Shown: positions 57,631 to 64,000 of the stretch, one piece after another | Numbering within the stretch: the stretch's first letter is position 1 | Layout of the letters: every line of letters starts with the position of its first letter | Assembly (NCBI GenBank): GCA_963725145.1 | Contig: CAVRXL010000012.1 | Coordinates: forward strand, 496,001-560,000 | DNA length: 64,000 nt | Source of the DNA: DATAEE01 sp963725145 | GTDB taxonomy: Bacteria; Acidobacteriota; Vicinamibacteria; Vicinamibacterales; 2-12-FULL-66-21 | Direction: 5' to 3' | Position numbers and translations under genes: made by a program | The notes under the pieces: generated by a model | The model's input: only the letters and a program-made list of their open reading frames with translations | The model's database searches: none | Told to the model about the DNA's origin: nothing

Positions 57631-58199
57631 GCGTCCCGGCGGTATTCCTGGACCGCGACGGCACGCTGATCGAAGAGTCGGGCTACCTCGATCGGCTCGA
57701 CCGCCTGCGGCTCTTCCCCTGGACGGTGGACGCGGTGCGGCTCCTCAATCGAGCCGGCTTCAAAGTCATCGTCATCACCAATCAGAGCGGGATCGGCCGC
57801 GGCCTGGTGGACGAACCGTTCGTCGAGGCGACGCATCGCGAACTGAGGGTGCGGCTGGAGGCGGGCGGCGCGCGCGTGGACGCGATCTACTACTGCCCGC
57901 ATCATCCCGACGCGGAGGTGGAGGCGTATCGTCTGCGATGCGACTGCCGGAAGCCGGCAACGGGCCTCTTTACGCAGGCGATCGACGAGCTCGGGCTCGA
58001 TCCCGCGCGGTCGATCGCCGTCGGCGATCGATGGTACGACCTCGAGCCGGCGATCGTGCTCGGCGGGCGCGGCGTGCTCGTGCGGACCGGGTATGGAGTC
58101 TCGGCGCTCGCGCGCCCCAGCGAGCGAGTTTCTCCTGCGCACGTTGCGGACAACCTGATGGAAGCGACCACGTGGATACTACGGCAGCGCGGCTGCTGA
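57627..58199 (+). CDS. gmhB: D-glycero-beta-D-manno-heptose 1,7-bisphosphate 7-phosphatase
   Basis: 190 residues. HAD-family motif I is FLDRDGTLIEE (about 6-16), followed by ITNQSGIGRG (about 50-59). The zinc loop CPHHP ... CDCRKP (about 90-110) is typical of GmhB, and motif IV is VGDRWYDLE. It removes the 7-phosphate in ADP-heptose synthesis. The GTG at 57627 overlaps the waaF stop, and its own end overlaps the start of the kinase gene by about 28 bases. Confidence 0.92.
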   Translation: MSVPAVFLDRDGTLIEESGYLDRLDRLRLFPWTVDAVRLLNRAGFKVIVITNQSGIGRGLVDEPFVEATHRELRVRLEAGGARVDAIYYCPHHPDAEVEAYRLRCDCRKPATGLFTQAIDELGLDPARSIAVGDRWYDLEPAIVLGGRGVLVRTGYGVSALARPSERVSPAHVADNLMEATTWILRQRGC

Positions 58200-59176
58200 A
58201 GCTCATCGGTGCGTTCGCCGGTCGGAGGATCGCGATCGTCGGCGACCTCATTGCCGACGAGTTCATCTACGGCCGGGTGGCGCGGGTCTCACGCGAAGCG
58301 CCGGTTCTCATCCTGACCTACGACACGACGGAAATACTTCCGGGCGGCGCTGGGAACGCCGCGCGCAACGTCGCCGCGCTCGGCGGCGCCGCCCGCGCGG
58401 TCGGCCTCGCCGGCCGGGACGAAGCGGGGGGCCGGATGGTCGAGGCGCTCGCGCGCACCGTGGACGCACGGCGCGTGCTGAGGCCGCACGGCTACCGGAC
58501 ACCTACCAAGACGCGCATCCTCGCCGGCGGCATCCACTCGGCCAAGCAGCAGGTCGTCCGGATCGATCGGGCGTCGAATCAATCGGCCGCGGCCGCCCGC
58601 CAGGCGATCGAGTCGCGCGCGCTGGCCGCCACGCGGGGCGCGGACGCGCTGCTCGTGTCGGACTACGGGGCCGGGCTGGTGACGCCGCGCCTGGTGTCGC
58701 GCCTGCGCCGCGCGATCGCGGACGGCCGGCCTGTTCTCGTCGACTCGCGCTACGCGCTCGAACGCTACCGCGGCATGACCGCATGCACGCCGAACGAGTC
58801 CGAGGTCGAGCAGCTCCTCGGCGTGCGGATCGGTGACGACGCGCGCGCCCTCGAGCGCGCCGGCCGCGAGATGCTCACCAGGACGGGCGCCCGTGCAGTG
58901 CTCATCACACGCGGCAGCCGCGGCATGGCGCTCTTCGAGCGAAGCCAGCCGACGGCGCACATCGACATCTTCGGCTCCGACGAGATTGCCGACGTGACGG
59001 GCGCGGGCGACACGGTCATCGCGACGATGACGCTCGCGCTCGCCGCCGGCGCGTCGTTCTACGAAGCGGCGCGCCTGGCCAACTATGCCGGCGGCCTCGT
59101 CGTCATGAAGCGCGGGACGGCGACGGTCTCGGCGCGAGAGTTGCGCGAGGCAGTGACCACGGATTTCACGGATTAA
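58172..59176 (+). CDS. hldA: Heptose 7-phosphate kinase (HldA / RfaE domain I)
   Basis: 334 residues of a PfkB/ribokinase-type kinase: IAIVGDLIADEFIYG at the N-terminus, PGGAGNAARNVAALGG (about 50-65), then SDYGAGLVTP, TPNESEVEQLLG, and the catalytic DVTGAGDTVIA with the Asp base (about 275-285). It phosphorylates C1 of heptose 7-phosphate. In E. coli this is half of the fused HldE; here kinase and adenylyltransferase are separate proteins. GTG 58172 is the likely start, after GGAAG. The C-terminus TTDFTD comes from a short repeat. Confidence 0.91.
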   Translation: MDTTAARLLKLIGAFAGRRIAIVGDLIADEFIYGRVARVSREAPVLILTYDTTEILPGGAGNAARNVAALGGAARAVGLAGRDEAGGRMVEALARTVDARRVLRPHGYRTPTKTRILAGGIHSAKQQVVRIDRASNQSAAAARQAIESRALAATRGADALLVSDYGAGLVTPRLVSRLRRAIADGRPVLVDSRYALERYRGMTACTPNESEVEQLLGVRIGDDARALERAGREMLTRTGARAVLITRGSRGMALFERSQPTAHIDIFGSDEIADVTGAGDTVIATMTLALAAGASFYEAARLANYAGGLVVMKRGTATVSARELREAVTTDFTD

Positions 59177-59198
59177 GGCAACCACGGATTACACGGAT
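59156..59198 (+). repeat. Direct repeat of an 18-bp element at the hldA-hldC junction
   Basis: ACCACGGATTTCACGGAT (59156-59173) and ACCACGGATTACACGGAT (59181-59198) differ by one base. The first supplies the last codons before the hldA stop and the second runs into the hldC ATG. Confidence 0.85.
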
Positions 59199-59667
59199 GG
59201 GTACTGTCGTCACGCGTGACGAACTCTCGGGGCTCGTTGCAAAAGATCGCGCCGAGGGGCGGACGATCGCGCTCGCGAACGGCTGCTTCGACCTGCTGCA
59301 CGTGGGGCACGTCCGCTATCTTCAGGGGGCGGCCGCCGAAGCGGATCGGCTCGTCGTCGCAGTGAATGACGACGCGTCGGTCCGGCGGCTGAAGGGGCCG
59401 GGACGGCCGATCCTGCCGGCGGCCGAGCGCGGCGAGCTCGTCGCGGGCGTGCGCGACGTCGACTACGTCGTTCTCTTTTCCGAGCCGACTGTCGGTCCGC
59501 TGCTCGAGCTCCTCCGTCCTGACGTCCACTGCAAGGGGACCGACTACACCGCCGAGACCGTTCCGGAGCGGGACATCGTCCGGCGATACGGCGGGCGGAT
59601 CGCGATCGTCGGCGATCCGAAAGACCACTCCACCAAAGACCTCCTGGCGCGGCTGCGAAACACGTGA
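59197..59667 (+). CDS. hldC: Heptose 1-phosphate adenylyltransferase (HldC / RfaE domain II)
   Basis: 156 residues. Cytidylyltransferase-like fold with GCFDLLHVGHVRYLQ (about 29-43), carrying the HxGH nucleotide motif, VNDDASVRRLKGPGRPI, and DVHCKGTDYTAETVPE. It forms ADP-heptose, the donor for both heptosyltransferases of this operon. Its stop overlaps the waaC start (GTGA). Confidence 0.93.
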   Translation: MGTVVTRDELSGLVAKDRAEGRTIALANGCFDLLHVGHVRYLQGAAAEADRLVVAVNDDASVRRLKGPGRPILPAAERGELVAGVRDVDYVVLFSEPTVGPLLELLRPDVHCKGTDYTAETVPERDIVRRYGGRIAIVGDPKDHSTKDLLARLRNT

Positions 59668-60704
59668 ATCGCGTCCTCATCGTCCGGCTGGGATCGCTCG
59701 GCGACATCGTCCACGCCTTGCCGGCCGCCGCGGCGCTCAGGCGGGCGGCGCCGCAGGCACGGATCGATTGGCTCGTCGACGCCCAGCATCGCGAGCTGGT
59801 GGATCTCGTTCCCATCATCGACGAGGCGGTCGTGCTGCGCGCGCGGACGCTCGGCGGGTGGCTCGACGTCGCGCGCCTGCTTCGAGCGCAGCGCTACGAC
59901 GTCGCCGTTGACCTTCAAGGGCTGCTCAAATCGGCGGTGCTGGCCCGCGCGTCGGGGGCCCGGCGTGTGCTCGGTTTCTCGATCTGGCACTTGCGGGAGC
60001 GCACCGCCCGGCCGTTCTACTCGGAGACGGCGACGCCAGACGGCGCGGAGCACGTCGTGCGCAAGAATCTGGCGCTGGTCGCGGCGCTCGGTGTTCCGGC
60101 AGAGCGTCTCGAGTTTCCGCTTGCCCGGCGCGATTCGGCCGCGCTCGCCGAGGTTCAGCGCGCGGCCGCCGGCGCCCCCTTCGCGCTCGTCAACCCCGGC
60201 GCCGCCTGGCCGAACAAACGCTGGCCTCCCGATCGCTTCGGCGCGCTGGCGGAGATTCTGCCGTCTCGGTTCGGGCTGATGCCGTTCGTGCTCTGGGGTC
60301 CAGGAGAGGAAGCCCTCGCGCGCGCGGTCGCGGACGCGTCCGGCGGGGTCGCGATTGTCGCGCCCCGGACCAGCATTTCGGATCTCGTCGAGCTCGCGCG
60401 CGGGGCCTCGTTGATGGTGTCGGGAGACACCGGTCCGATTCATCTCGCCGCTGCCGTCGGCACGCCTGTCGTCGGACTCTACGGCCCCACCAGCCCCGCC
60501 CGCAACGGGCCGTGGTCGCCCGCGGACGTTTGTCTATCTCGCTTCGAAGGCTGCCACTGTCACCATCAGCGACGCTGCACGGCCCGCGCGTGGTGCCTCG
60601 AGGACATCACGGTGGCGGAAGTCGCCGCCGCGGTCGAGCGTCGACTGTCGGAGCCGCGGGCGCCTTCGACGCCGCTTCGGCGCCCGGGCGAAGACGTATC
60701 GTGA
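59664..60704 (+). CDS. waaC: Lipopolysaccharide heptosyltransferase I (GT9)
   Basis: 346 residues. VLIVRLGSLGDIVHALPAAAALR at the N-terminus, DLQGLLKSA near 90, NPGAAWPNKRWPPDRF near 177, and SGDTGPIHLAAAVGTPVVGLYGPTSPARNGPW near 253-284. These fit the first heptosyltransferase of the inner core. A Cys/His cluster GCHCHHQRRC (about 296-305) is typical of family members. The GTG start overlaps hldC. Confidence 0.91.
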   Translation: MNRVLIVRLGSLGDIVHALPAAAALRRAAPQARIDWLVDAQHRELVDLVPIIDEAVVLRARTLGGWLDVARLLRAQRYDVAVDLQGLLKSAVLARASGARRVLGFSIWHLRERTARPFYSETATPDGAEHVVRKNLALVAALGVPAERLEFPLARRDSAALAEVQRAAAGAPFALVNPGAAWPNKRWPPDRFGALAEILPSRFGLMPFVLWGPGEEALARAVADASGGVAIVAPRTSISDLVELARGASLMVSGDTGPIHLAAAVGTPVVGLYGPTSPARNGPWSPADVCLSRFEGCHCHHQRRCTARAWCLEDITVAEVAAAVERRLSEPRAPSTPLRRPGEDVS

Positions 60705-61207
60705 GCCTCACACGCATCGCGCGGCTGCGCGTCCCGTTGGGATTTCTCTTCGGCGCGATCGTGGTCTGGTTTGCGCAGCCGACGCCGCGTTCCGTGGCCT
60801 GGGGCGCCACGATCGCGGTCGCCGGCGAGGCGCTCCGCGTGTGGGCCGCCGGCCATCTCGAGAAGGGACGCGAGGTGACCTCCTCCGGCCCCTACCGCTT
60901 CACTCGACATCCGTTGTACGCCGGGTCGACGCTGATGGGCATCGGCCTGGCCGTCGCCTCGGCGAGCGCGATCGTCGCGGCTCTCGTCGGCGTGTACCTG
61001 CTGACGTTCATCACGGCGGCCGTCCGAATGGAGGAAGCGTTCCTCAGGTCTCGCTTCGGCGATGCCTACGATCGATATGCGTCCGGACAGGTCGCATCCC
61101 GCCGGTTCAGCCTGACGCGGGCGATCGCCAACCGCGAGTACCGTGCGGTCGTCGGGCTCGCCATCGCGCTCGCCTGGCTCGCATGGCGTTCAGGTCGGCT
61201 TGCCTGA
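60701..61207 (+). CDS. Membrane methyltransferase, isoprenylcysteine/PEMT-like family
   Basis: 168 residues with four or five membrane helices and the family signature SGPYRFTRHPLYAGSTLMGIG (about 61-81), where the Arg-His-Pro motif helps bind S-adenosylmethionine. RMEEAFLRSRFGDAY follows. Bacterial members methylate small or lipid substrates; the target is unknown. GTG 60701 overlaps the waaC stop, so it is the last gene of the LPS operon. A longer frame from 60512 lies inside waaC. Confidence 0.85.
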   Translation: MSLTRIARLRVPLGFLFGAIVVWFAQPTPRSVAWGATIAVAGEALRVWAAGHLEKGREVTSSGPYRFTRHPLYAGSTLMGIGLAVASASAIVAALVGVYLLTFITAAVRMEEAFLRSRFGDAYDRYASGQVASRRFSLTRAIANREYRAVVGLAIALAWLAWRSGRLA

Positions 61208-61228
61208 ACCAGAGTCGGGTCCTATAAT
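61200..61228 (+). promoter_or_regulatory. Promoter of the tRNA-Val/tRNA-Asp pair
   Basis: TTGCCT (61200-61205) and a perfect TATAAT (61223-61228) with a 17-base spacer, about 95 bases before tRNA-Val. The -35 box overlaps the end of the methyltransferase gene. Confidence 0.65.
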
Positions 61229-61270
61229 TGGATGTTTGCGGTGGCAGTTGGCGCTCGCGCCGGGTGCCTC

Positions 61271-61324
61271 GCCGTAGGGCGAAGGCGGGCCTGCCGCGCC
61301 GTAGCGCGGAAGCGCGAAGGCGGG
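61271..61324 (+). repeat. GC-rich imperfect duplication before tRNA-Val
   Basis: GCCGTAGGGCGAAGGCGGG (61271-61289) recurs with an 8-base insertion at 61298-61324. The second copy runs into the first bases of tRNA-Val. The type resembles dispersed GC-rich repeats of draft Acidobacteriota-like genomes (recollection, not checked). Confidence 0.6.
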
Positions 61325-61393
61325 CGGTTAGCTCAGTGGTAGAGCACCGGCTTTACACGCCGGCTGTCACAGGTTCGAATCCTGTACCGCCCA
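61322..61393 (+). tRNA. tRNA-Val (anticodon TAC)
   Basis: Acceptor stem GGGCGGT/ACCGCCC, D-arm AGCTCAGTGGTAGAGC, anticodon stem CCGGC/GCCGG with loop TTTACAC, T-arm CAGGTTCGAATCCTG, discriminator A. CCA is not encoded. Confidence 0.96.
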
Positions 61394-61410
61394 TTATCGA
61401 CTGACCTTGC

Positions 61411-61487
61411 GGGGTCGTAGTTCAGCTGGTTAGAACGCCGGCCTGTCACGCCGGAGGTCGCGAGTTCGAGTCTCGTCGACCCCGCCA
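61411..61487 (+). tRNA. tRNA-Asp (anticodon GTC)
   Basis: Acceptor stem GGGGTCG/CGACCCC, anticodon stem CCGGC/GCCGG with loop CTGTCAC, T-arm GCGAGTTCGAGTCTCGT, discriminator G and an encoded CCA (61485-61487). The last 21 bases plus one recur at 61592-61613. Confidence 0.96.
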
Positions 61488-61488
61488 T
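61467..61488 (+). repeat. Direct repeat copy 1: 3' end of tRNA-Asp
   Basis: The 22 bases from CGAGTCTCG to CCGCCAT are the T-arm/acceptor end of tRNA-Asp and are exactly repeated at 61592-61613. A duplicated tRNA 3' end is the typical footprint of site-specific integration. Confidence 0.8.
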
Positions 61489-61591
61489 CCCTCACTTCGT
61501 TCGGTCTGCCGGGGTCGACCAGACTCAGGCAGGTCGGCTTCGCCAGCCGTCGCTCGCGCTGCGAGCTTCGGCTGGGCTCGCCTTACCGGCA

Positions 61592-61613
61592 CGAGTCTCG
61601 TCGACCCCGCCAT
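61592..61613 (+). repeat. Direct repeat copy 2: orphan tRNA-Asp 3' end
   Basis: Exact 22-base copy of the tRNA-Asp 3' end with no tRNA body before it, 125 bases downstream of the first. It may be an attachment-site remnant. Confidence 0.75.
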
Positions 61614-61631
61614 TAGCCCCTAAAACACAAA

Positions 61632-61660
61632 AGGCTTACTGGATCATCTCCAGTAAGCCT
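61632..61660 (-). terminator. Strong hairpin with T tract, minus strand
   Basis: A perfect 12-bp stem AGGCTTACTGGA/TCCAGTAAGCCT with a 5-base loop. On the minus strand it is followed by TTTTGTGTTTT, which makes a good intrinsic terminator for the methyltransferase gene that ends at 61837. Confidence 0.65.
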
Positions 61661-61836
61661 CGGTAGCCGTCAAAAGTGGCACAAGAGTCGCGCTAGTGGA
61701 CTCTGTCACTTACGATCGGCTACCGGCTACCGCACACGGCTACCTTGAACAGAGTAACTACATCAACGAATGGGGTACCGATATCGGATGCCAGCCTCGG
61801 CACCATAGGGGGCACCACTTCATGTCGATTAGCAGG

Positions 61837-62523
61837 CTAAGGCTGCGTGAGGTCGAGGAGCGAGGTGATCTTGGGAATCCCGATCCCGAACTTGATCGGA
61901 AGGTCGACAAGACCTCGGACTGCGAACGGAGGGGCGGCAAGGTCAATCGCTCGGTATCCTCCGGGCTCGACGTCCTGGTTCGCGCTGCCGCGGTCATTCG
62001 TAAGGATGGCCCACCTGTACTTACCCTTCCTCAGGTTGTTCCTGATGAAGTTATGCACCAGCCTGTTGGAGAGATGCTGCAGGACGTCCTTGGAAATGAG
62101 CAGGTCCGCCGCGGGGAGTTCCTCAGAGATATCGCGCACCTGAAACTTGATCCTGCCGTTCTCGTATTTCTTGCGGACAGCCTCGATGACATCCGAGGCG
62201 ATATCGACTCCGAGGTAGCTCGCGTCGCCCCAATCCATCGCGCTCGAGAACGTCCAGTCCCCGCAGCCGGCGTCGACGACCGACTTGACGGCATGCTTCT
62301 TTATGAAGTCTTCGACGTAGCCGCGATACTCCCGCGTAATCTCTAGGGTCGATCCCGAGCCGCTGACTCCCTTGCCTGCGACATCCTTGCCCCAGACTCC
62401 TTCCGCATAGATACGATTGAAGGTATGAGTCAACGACAGCCGCTGGTTGACGACCGTGATCGCGAGGTAGCAAACCCCCAGCACAGCGGCCAGGGCGGCG
62501 GCGATCGGAAGGCGTCTCTTCAT
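61837..62523 (-). CDS. Membrane-anchored SAM-dependent methyltransferase
   Basis: 228 residues. An N-terminal membrane helix (about 5-24) is followed by a class I methyltransferase core: SVVDAGCGDWTFSS (about 86-99, motif I), YLGVDIASDVIE, VRDISEELPAADLLISKDVLQHLS (motifs II-III region). The substrate is unknown. It stands alone between attachment-like repeats and could be island cargo. Lys/Ile-rich codon choice is less GC-biased than in the LPS operon. Confidence 0.82.
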   Translation of the reverse strand: MKRRLPIAAALAAVLGVCYLAITVVNQRLSLTHTFNRIYAEGVWGKDVAGKGVSGSGSTLEITREYRGYVEDFIKKHAVKSVVDAGCGDWTFSSAMDWGDASYLGVDIASDVIEAVRKKYENGRIKFQVRDISEELPAADLLISKDVLQHLSNRLVHNFIRNNLRKGKYRWAILTNDRGSANQDVEPGGYRAIDLAAPPFAVRGLVDLPIKFGIGIPKITSLLDLTQP

Positions 62524-62557
62524 TAGGACGACGATACTTTAAGCGCAATGGGATTAG

Positions 62558-62573
62558 TGGAGGCGGCGAGAGT
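62558..62573. repeat. Partial copy of a tmRNA/tRNA 3'-end-like sequence
   Basis: TGGAGGCGGCGAGAGT closely matches the start of the sequence at 62643. With the two hairpins between them the pair spans 108 bases. Confidence 0.5.
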
Positions 62574-62589
62574 GGTGAAAAGTAAGTTC

Positions 62590-62636
62590 GGCAGGCAAAG
62601 CCTGCCTGGATGAAGCTTGCGGCGCCAGCCGCAAGC
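62590..62636. repeat. Two adjacent perfect hairpins
   Basis: GGCAGGC-aaa-GCCTGCC (62590-62606) and GCTTGCGGC-gcca-GCCGCAAGC (62615-62636). The paired arrangement resembles a REP/BIME-type unit. No T tract follows, so it is probably not a terminator. Confidence 0.6.
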
Positions 62637-62642
62637 GAAGTC

Positions 62643-62665
62643 TGGAGGCGGCGGGAGTCGAACCC
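62643..62665 (-). repeat. tmRNA/tRNA 3'-end-like fragment
   Basis: On the minus strand this reads GGGTTCGACTCCCGCCGCCTCCA, the T-arm plus acceptor end of a tmRNA or class II tRNA. Neither a tag-coding region nor a matching 5' acceptor lies upstream, so it is a fragment, perhaps an attachment site. Confidence 0.5.
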
Positions 62666-62960
62666 TTGTACATGTGCTTTTCTAAGTTGGTGATGGCGCG
62701 CGACTTTTGGGAAAGGCGCTTCGCCTATTGCTACTTGCGCGAGATTACCGTCTCCCCCGTTCTGCTCTGGAATCCTCGCGGATCGACCTCAGTCGTGGAG
62801 ACATTGTGGAGACGGAACGGCAGTTCCCGCCGTCATTCCCTGCGCCGCAGACTCCGATTTGCAGAGGCGGTCGGCACGGGTTCGAATCCCCAACGGGTAG
62901 TACACCCTTTGCCGTAGTGGGCCGGGTGGGGCACCGCGCCGCGTAGGCGCTCGAACTTAC

Positions 62961-63458
62961 TCAACTACTTAGGCATGCCTGCGTCAGCGCGTCACGCGCG
63001 TCAGCAAACCCCCTCGCGTCGAGTCTATAGACAATGGGTAACGGCACGTGTTGCGGATCGCCGCATTGCCGACATGTGACGTAGACTTCGATTTTCACCT
63101 CGCGCGCGCCTTCAAGGCGATAGATGAAATCAGCGGATGCGGTGACCACGTTAAATTCCCGCCTCCAGACGTCTGATTCCCATGCGCCATCATCAAACGC
63201 AAACCGCACCCGTGTCAGCGACATATCCGAACTGACGGGCTCCACACTGTTTAGTACAGCGGTATGCAACTGGGCCAGCAGTCGTCGTCCGACAGCGCAC
63301 CGCAAGGCGAAGATAGGCTTACTCCGATGATTGAGTGAGACCTGGCTAGAAGGTATCGGCTCGACCACGGCGCTGATGAAAGGTGGTTGCGCGTCGAGAT
63401 TGCGCTGCCATGTCCCGTTAGGCGCCATGAGCACGAAAGCGAAGAACAGTATCAGCAT
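62961..63458 (-). CDS. Hypothetical secreted protein
   Basis: 165 residues. A short hydrophobic start (MLILFFAFVLMAP) may be a signal peptide. The rest is a beta-rich chain with VTCRQCGD (two Cys, about 128-131) and no recognised domain. A well-formed start is not obvious and codon use is less biased than in neighbours. It may be a real lineage-specific gene or an island remnant. Confidence 0.5.
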   Translation of the reverse strand: MLILFFAFVLMAPNGTWQRNLDAQPPFISAVVEPIPSSQVSLNHRSKPIFALRCAVGRRLLAQLHTAVLNSVEPVSSDMSLTRVRFAFDDGAWESDVWRREFNVVTASADFIYRLEGAREVKIEVYVTCRQCGDPQHVPLPIVYRLDARGFADARDALTQACLSS

Positions 63459-63634
63459 GTTGCCTCCGAGAAAGGAAGGCAGACCGGGTCAGTCTACTAC
63501 AACGGTCGTGTGGTGGCCCGGGTGGGACCGAGTTCACAGTCGGTTTCCGAGTGCTCGCGAAGGTTCACACGGATTCGGTTCTGCAACGGGATTCCGACCC
63601 TTCGGGTACAGCGATTCCTTACGCACTACACCTA

Positions 63635-63844
63635 CTACACGAGCATCACAAAACGGAGGTACGATTCGTGCACGAGCGATGAGGTGTCGAGGAACGCATT
63701 GCGGCCGCCGGCTCGCAGCCGACCGCGCGCCAGCCTGCGCAGCTCTCGGTATGTCGCCGCGAACAGGCGGTCGGCCGCTACGGCATCGCCCCGCTCGGCC
63801 TGATGAATGAGCTCGGTGAGATTGAACCGATCCTCAGTGGGCAT
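63635..63844 (-). pseudogene. Truncated ECF sigma factor
   Basis: 69 residues: FNLTELIHQAERGDAVAADRLF, YRELRRLARGRLRAGG, then LDTSSLVHESYLRF, matching sigma region 2 of the ECF group with a TIGR02999-like N-terminus. After SYLRF it runs into VMLV and stop codons. The rest of region 2 and all of region 4 (normally a total of about 180-190 residues) are absent from all frames downstream. GAGAGG lies before the ATG, so the start is genuine and the gene was cut near 63655. Confidence 0.65.
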
Positions 63845-63901
63845 GGACCTCTCGGCGAGTTACGGCCGAGGTAAGAGGTAAGGATCGATTCTAGTCAAAA
63901 T

Positions 63902-63920
63902 GCTTTCGCGCTCGCGAAGC
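63902..63920. repeat. Inverted repeat between divergent genes
   Basis: TTCGCG-ct-CGCGAA with further partial pairing of GCT/AGC on the outside. It lies between the truncated sigma gene and a plus-strand start and could be an operator. Confidence 0.4.
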
Positions 63921-63974
63921 GAGTAGAATCGGAACCGTACGAACCGGTCTGCTCTCGACTCAGAGGATCGAATC

Positions 63975-64000
63975 TTGCGTTTCCCTCGCTGGATGCTGCT
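63975..64000 (+). CDS. Start of a CDS leaving the window (uncertain)
   Basis: A TTG start with AGAGGA seven bases upstream encodes LRFPRWMLL before the window ends, which could be the beginning of a signal peptide. Too short to identify. Confidence 0.25.

Larger units (their letters stand above)
61488..61836. other. Gene-free stretch after tRNA-Asp
   Basis: About 350 bases holding the orphan tRNA-Asp end, a strong hairpin (61632-61660) and GGCTACC-type short repeats near 61720-61745. There are no credible genes. Base composition drops towards AT after 61614, unlike the preceding operon. Confidence 0.5.
62524..62960. other. Gene-poor region with hairpins and tRNA/tmRNA-end-like fragments
   Basis: 437 bases without a convincing gene. 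Contains two TGGAGGCGGCG-type copies, two adjacent perfect hairpins and, at about 62845-62895, a tRNA-like T-arm (GGGTTCGAATCCCC) whose anticodon arm does not fold properly. I treat all of these as remnants. Confidence 0.5.

Noticed and set aside
62845..62895. A tRNA gene on the plus strand
   Set aside because: A T-arm-like GGGTTCGAATCCCC is present, but the anticodon arm does not pair with a 7-base loop and no matching acceptor stem is found.
62643..62990. A complete tmRNA on the minus strand
   Set aside because: Only the 3' end matches. No Ala-rich tag reading frame ending in ALAA and no complementary 5' acceptor were found in the 350 bases upstream.
63387..63803. Plus-strand ORF of 138 codons
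   Set aside because: It crosses the truncated sigma gene antisense and has a Ser/Arg-rich, patternless product.

Overview
The window is high-GC, densely coded DNA from a Gram-negative bacterium. It carries genes for lipid A, Kdo and heptose core synthesis, an O-antigen-type ABC exporter, a PEP-CTERM protein, a sigma-54 activator and the start of an ECF sigma factor. These, together with short repeats at gene boundaries, fit an Acidobacteriota (Vicinamibacteria-like) genome. That placement is inferred, since no marker gene was aligned. Isolated single-base frameshifts, and a dense cluster of them at 23.2-26.5 kb, suggest a draft or long-read assembly.

Layout. (1) 0-12.7 kb, plus strand: a surface-polysaccharide locus with two GT2 glycosyltransferases, a Wzx-like flippase, an HGSNAT-like membrane acyltransferase, an SGNH esterase, the Wzm/Wzt ABC exporter, an ATP-grasp ligase, a PP-loop ATPase, a pyruvyl transferase and a duplicated cysteine-motif protein of unknown function. 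(2) 12.6-23.9 kb, minus strand: a tightly packed run of rfbC, a SAF-domain oxidoreductase, a LamG-flanked copper radical oxidase, CusB-like and CusA-like copper efflux proteins and a GT2. (3) 24.3-26.9 kb, plus strand: an epimerase, a glucose-1-phosphate cytidylyltransferase and a PIG-L deacetylase, all frameshifted. (4) 26.9-32.5 kb: a YdcF-like protein, a TPR lipoprotein and a PEP-CTERM protein, with a stand-alone sigma-54 activator facing them. (5) 32.6-53.0 kb, minus strand: the housekeeping order gap-pgk-tpiA ... secG-tRNA-Leu-yvcK, split by a 15.4-kb gene for a secreted protein of about 5,100 residues. (6) 53.2-61.2 kb, plus strand: a lipid A/core operon waaA-lpxK-lpxL-waaF-gmhB-hldA-hldC-waaC plus a membrane methyltransferase, with mostly 4-bp overlaps. 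(7) 61.2-64 kb: tRNA-Val and tRNA-Asp, then a gene-poor stretch with attachment-site-like repeats, a methyltransferase, a hypothetical secreted protein and a truncated ECF sigma gene.

How it works together. Regions 1, 3 and 6 build and export cell-surface glycans: activated sugars, assembly, acyl/pyruvyl and possibly amide decoration, export, and the lipid A-core anchor. Region 2 joins a secreted copper enzyme to Cu(I) efflux. Region 4 looks like a sigma-54/PEP-CTERM surface-protein module.

Best candidates for new biology are: the copper radical oxidase-CusBA operon with a Met-rich CusB tail; the giant repeat protein inserted between tpiA and secG; the ATP-grasp/PP-loop pair beside the O-antigen exporter; and the duplicated Cys-motif protein at 1314-2318.
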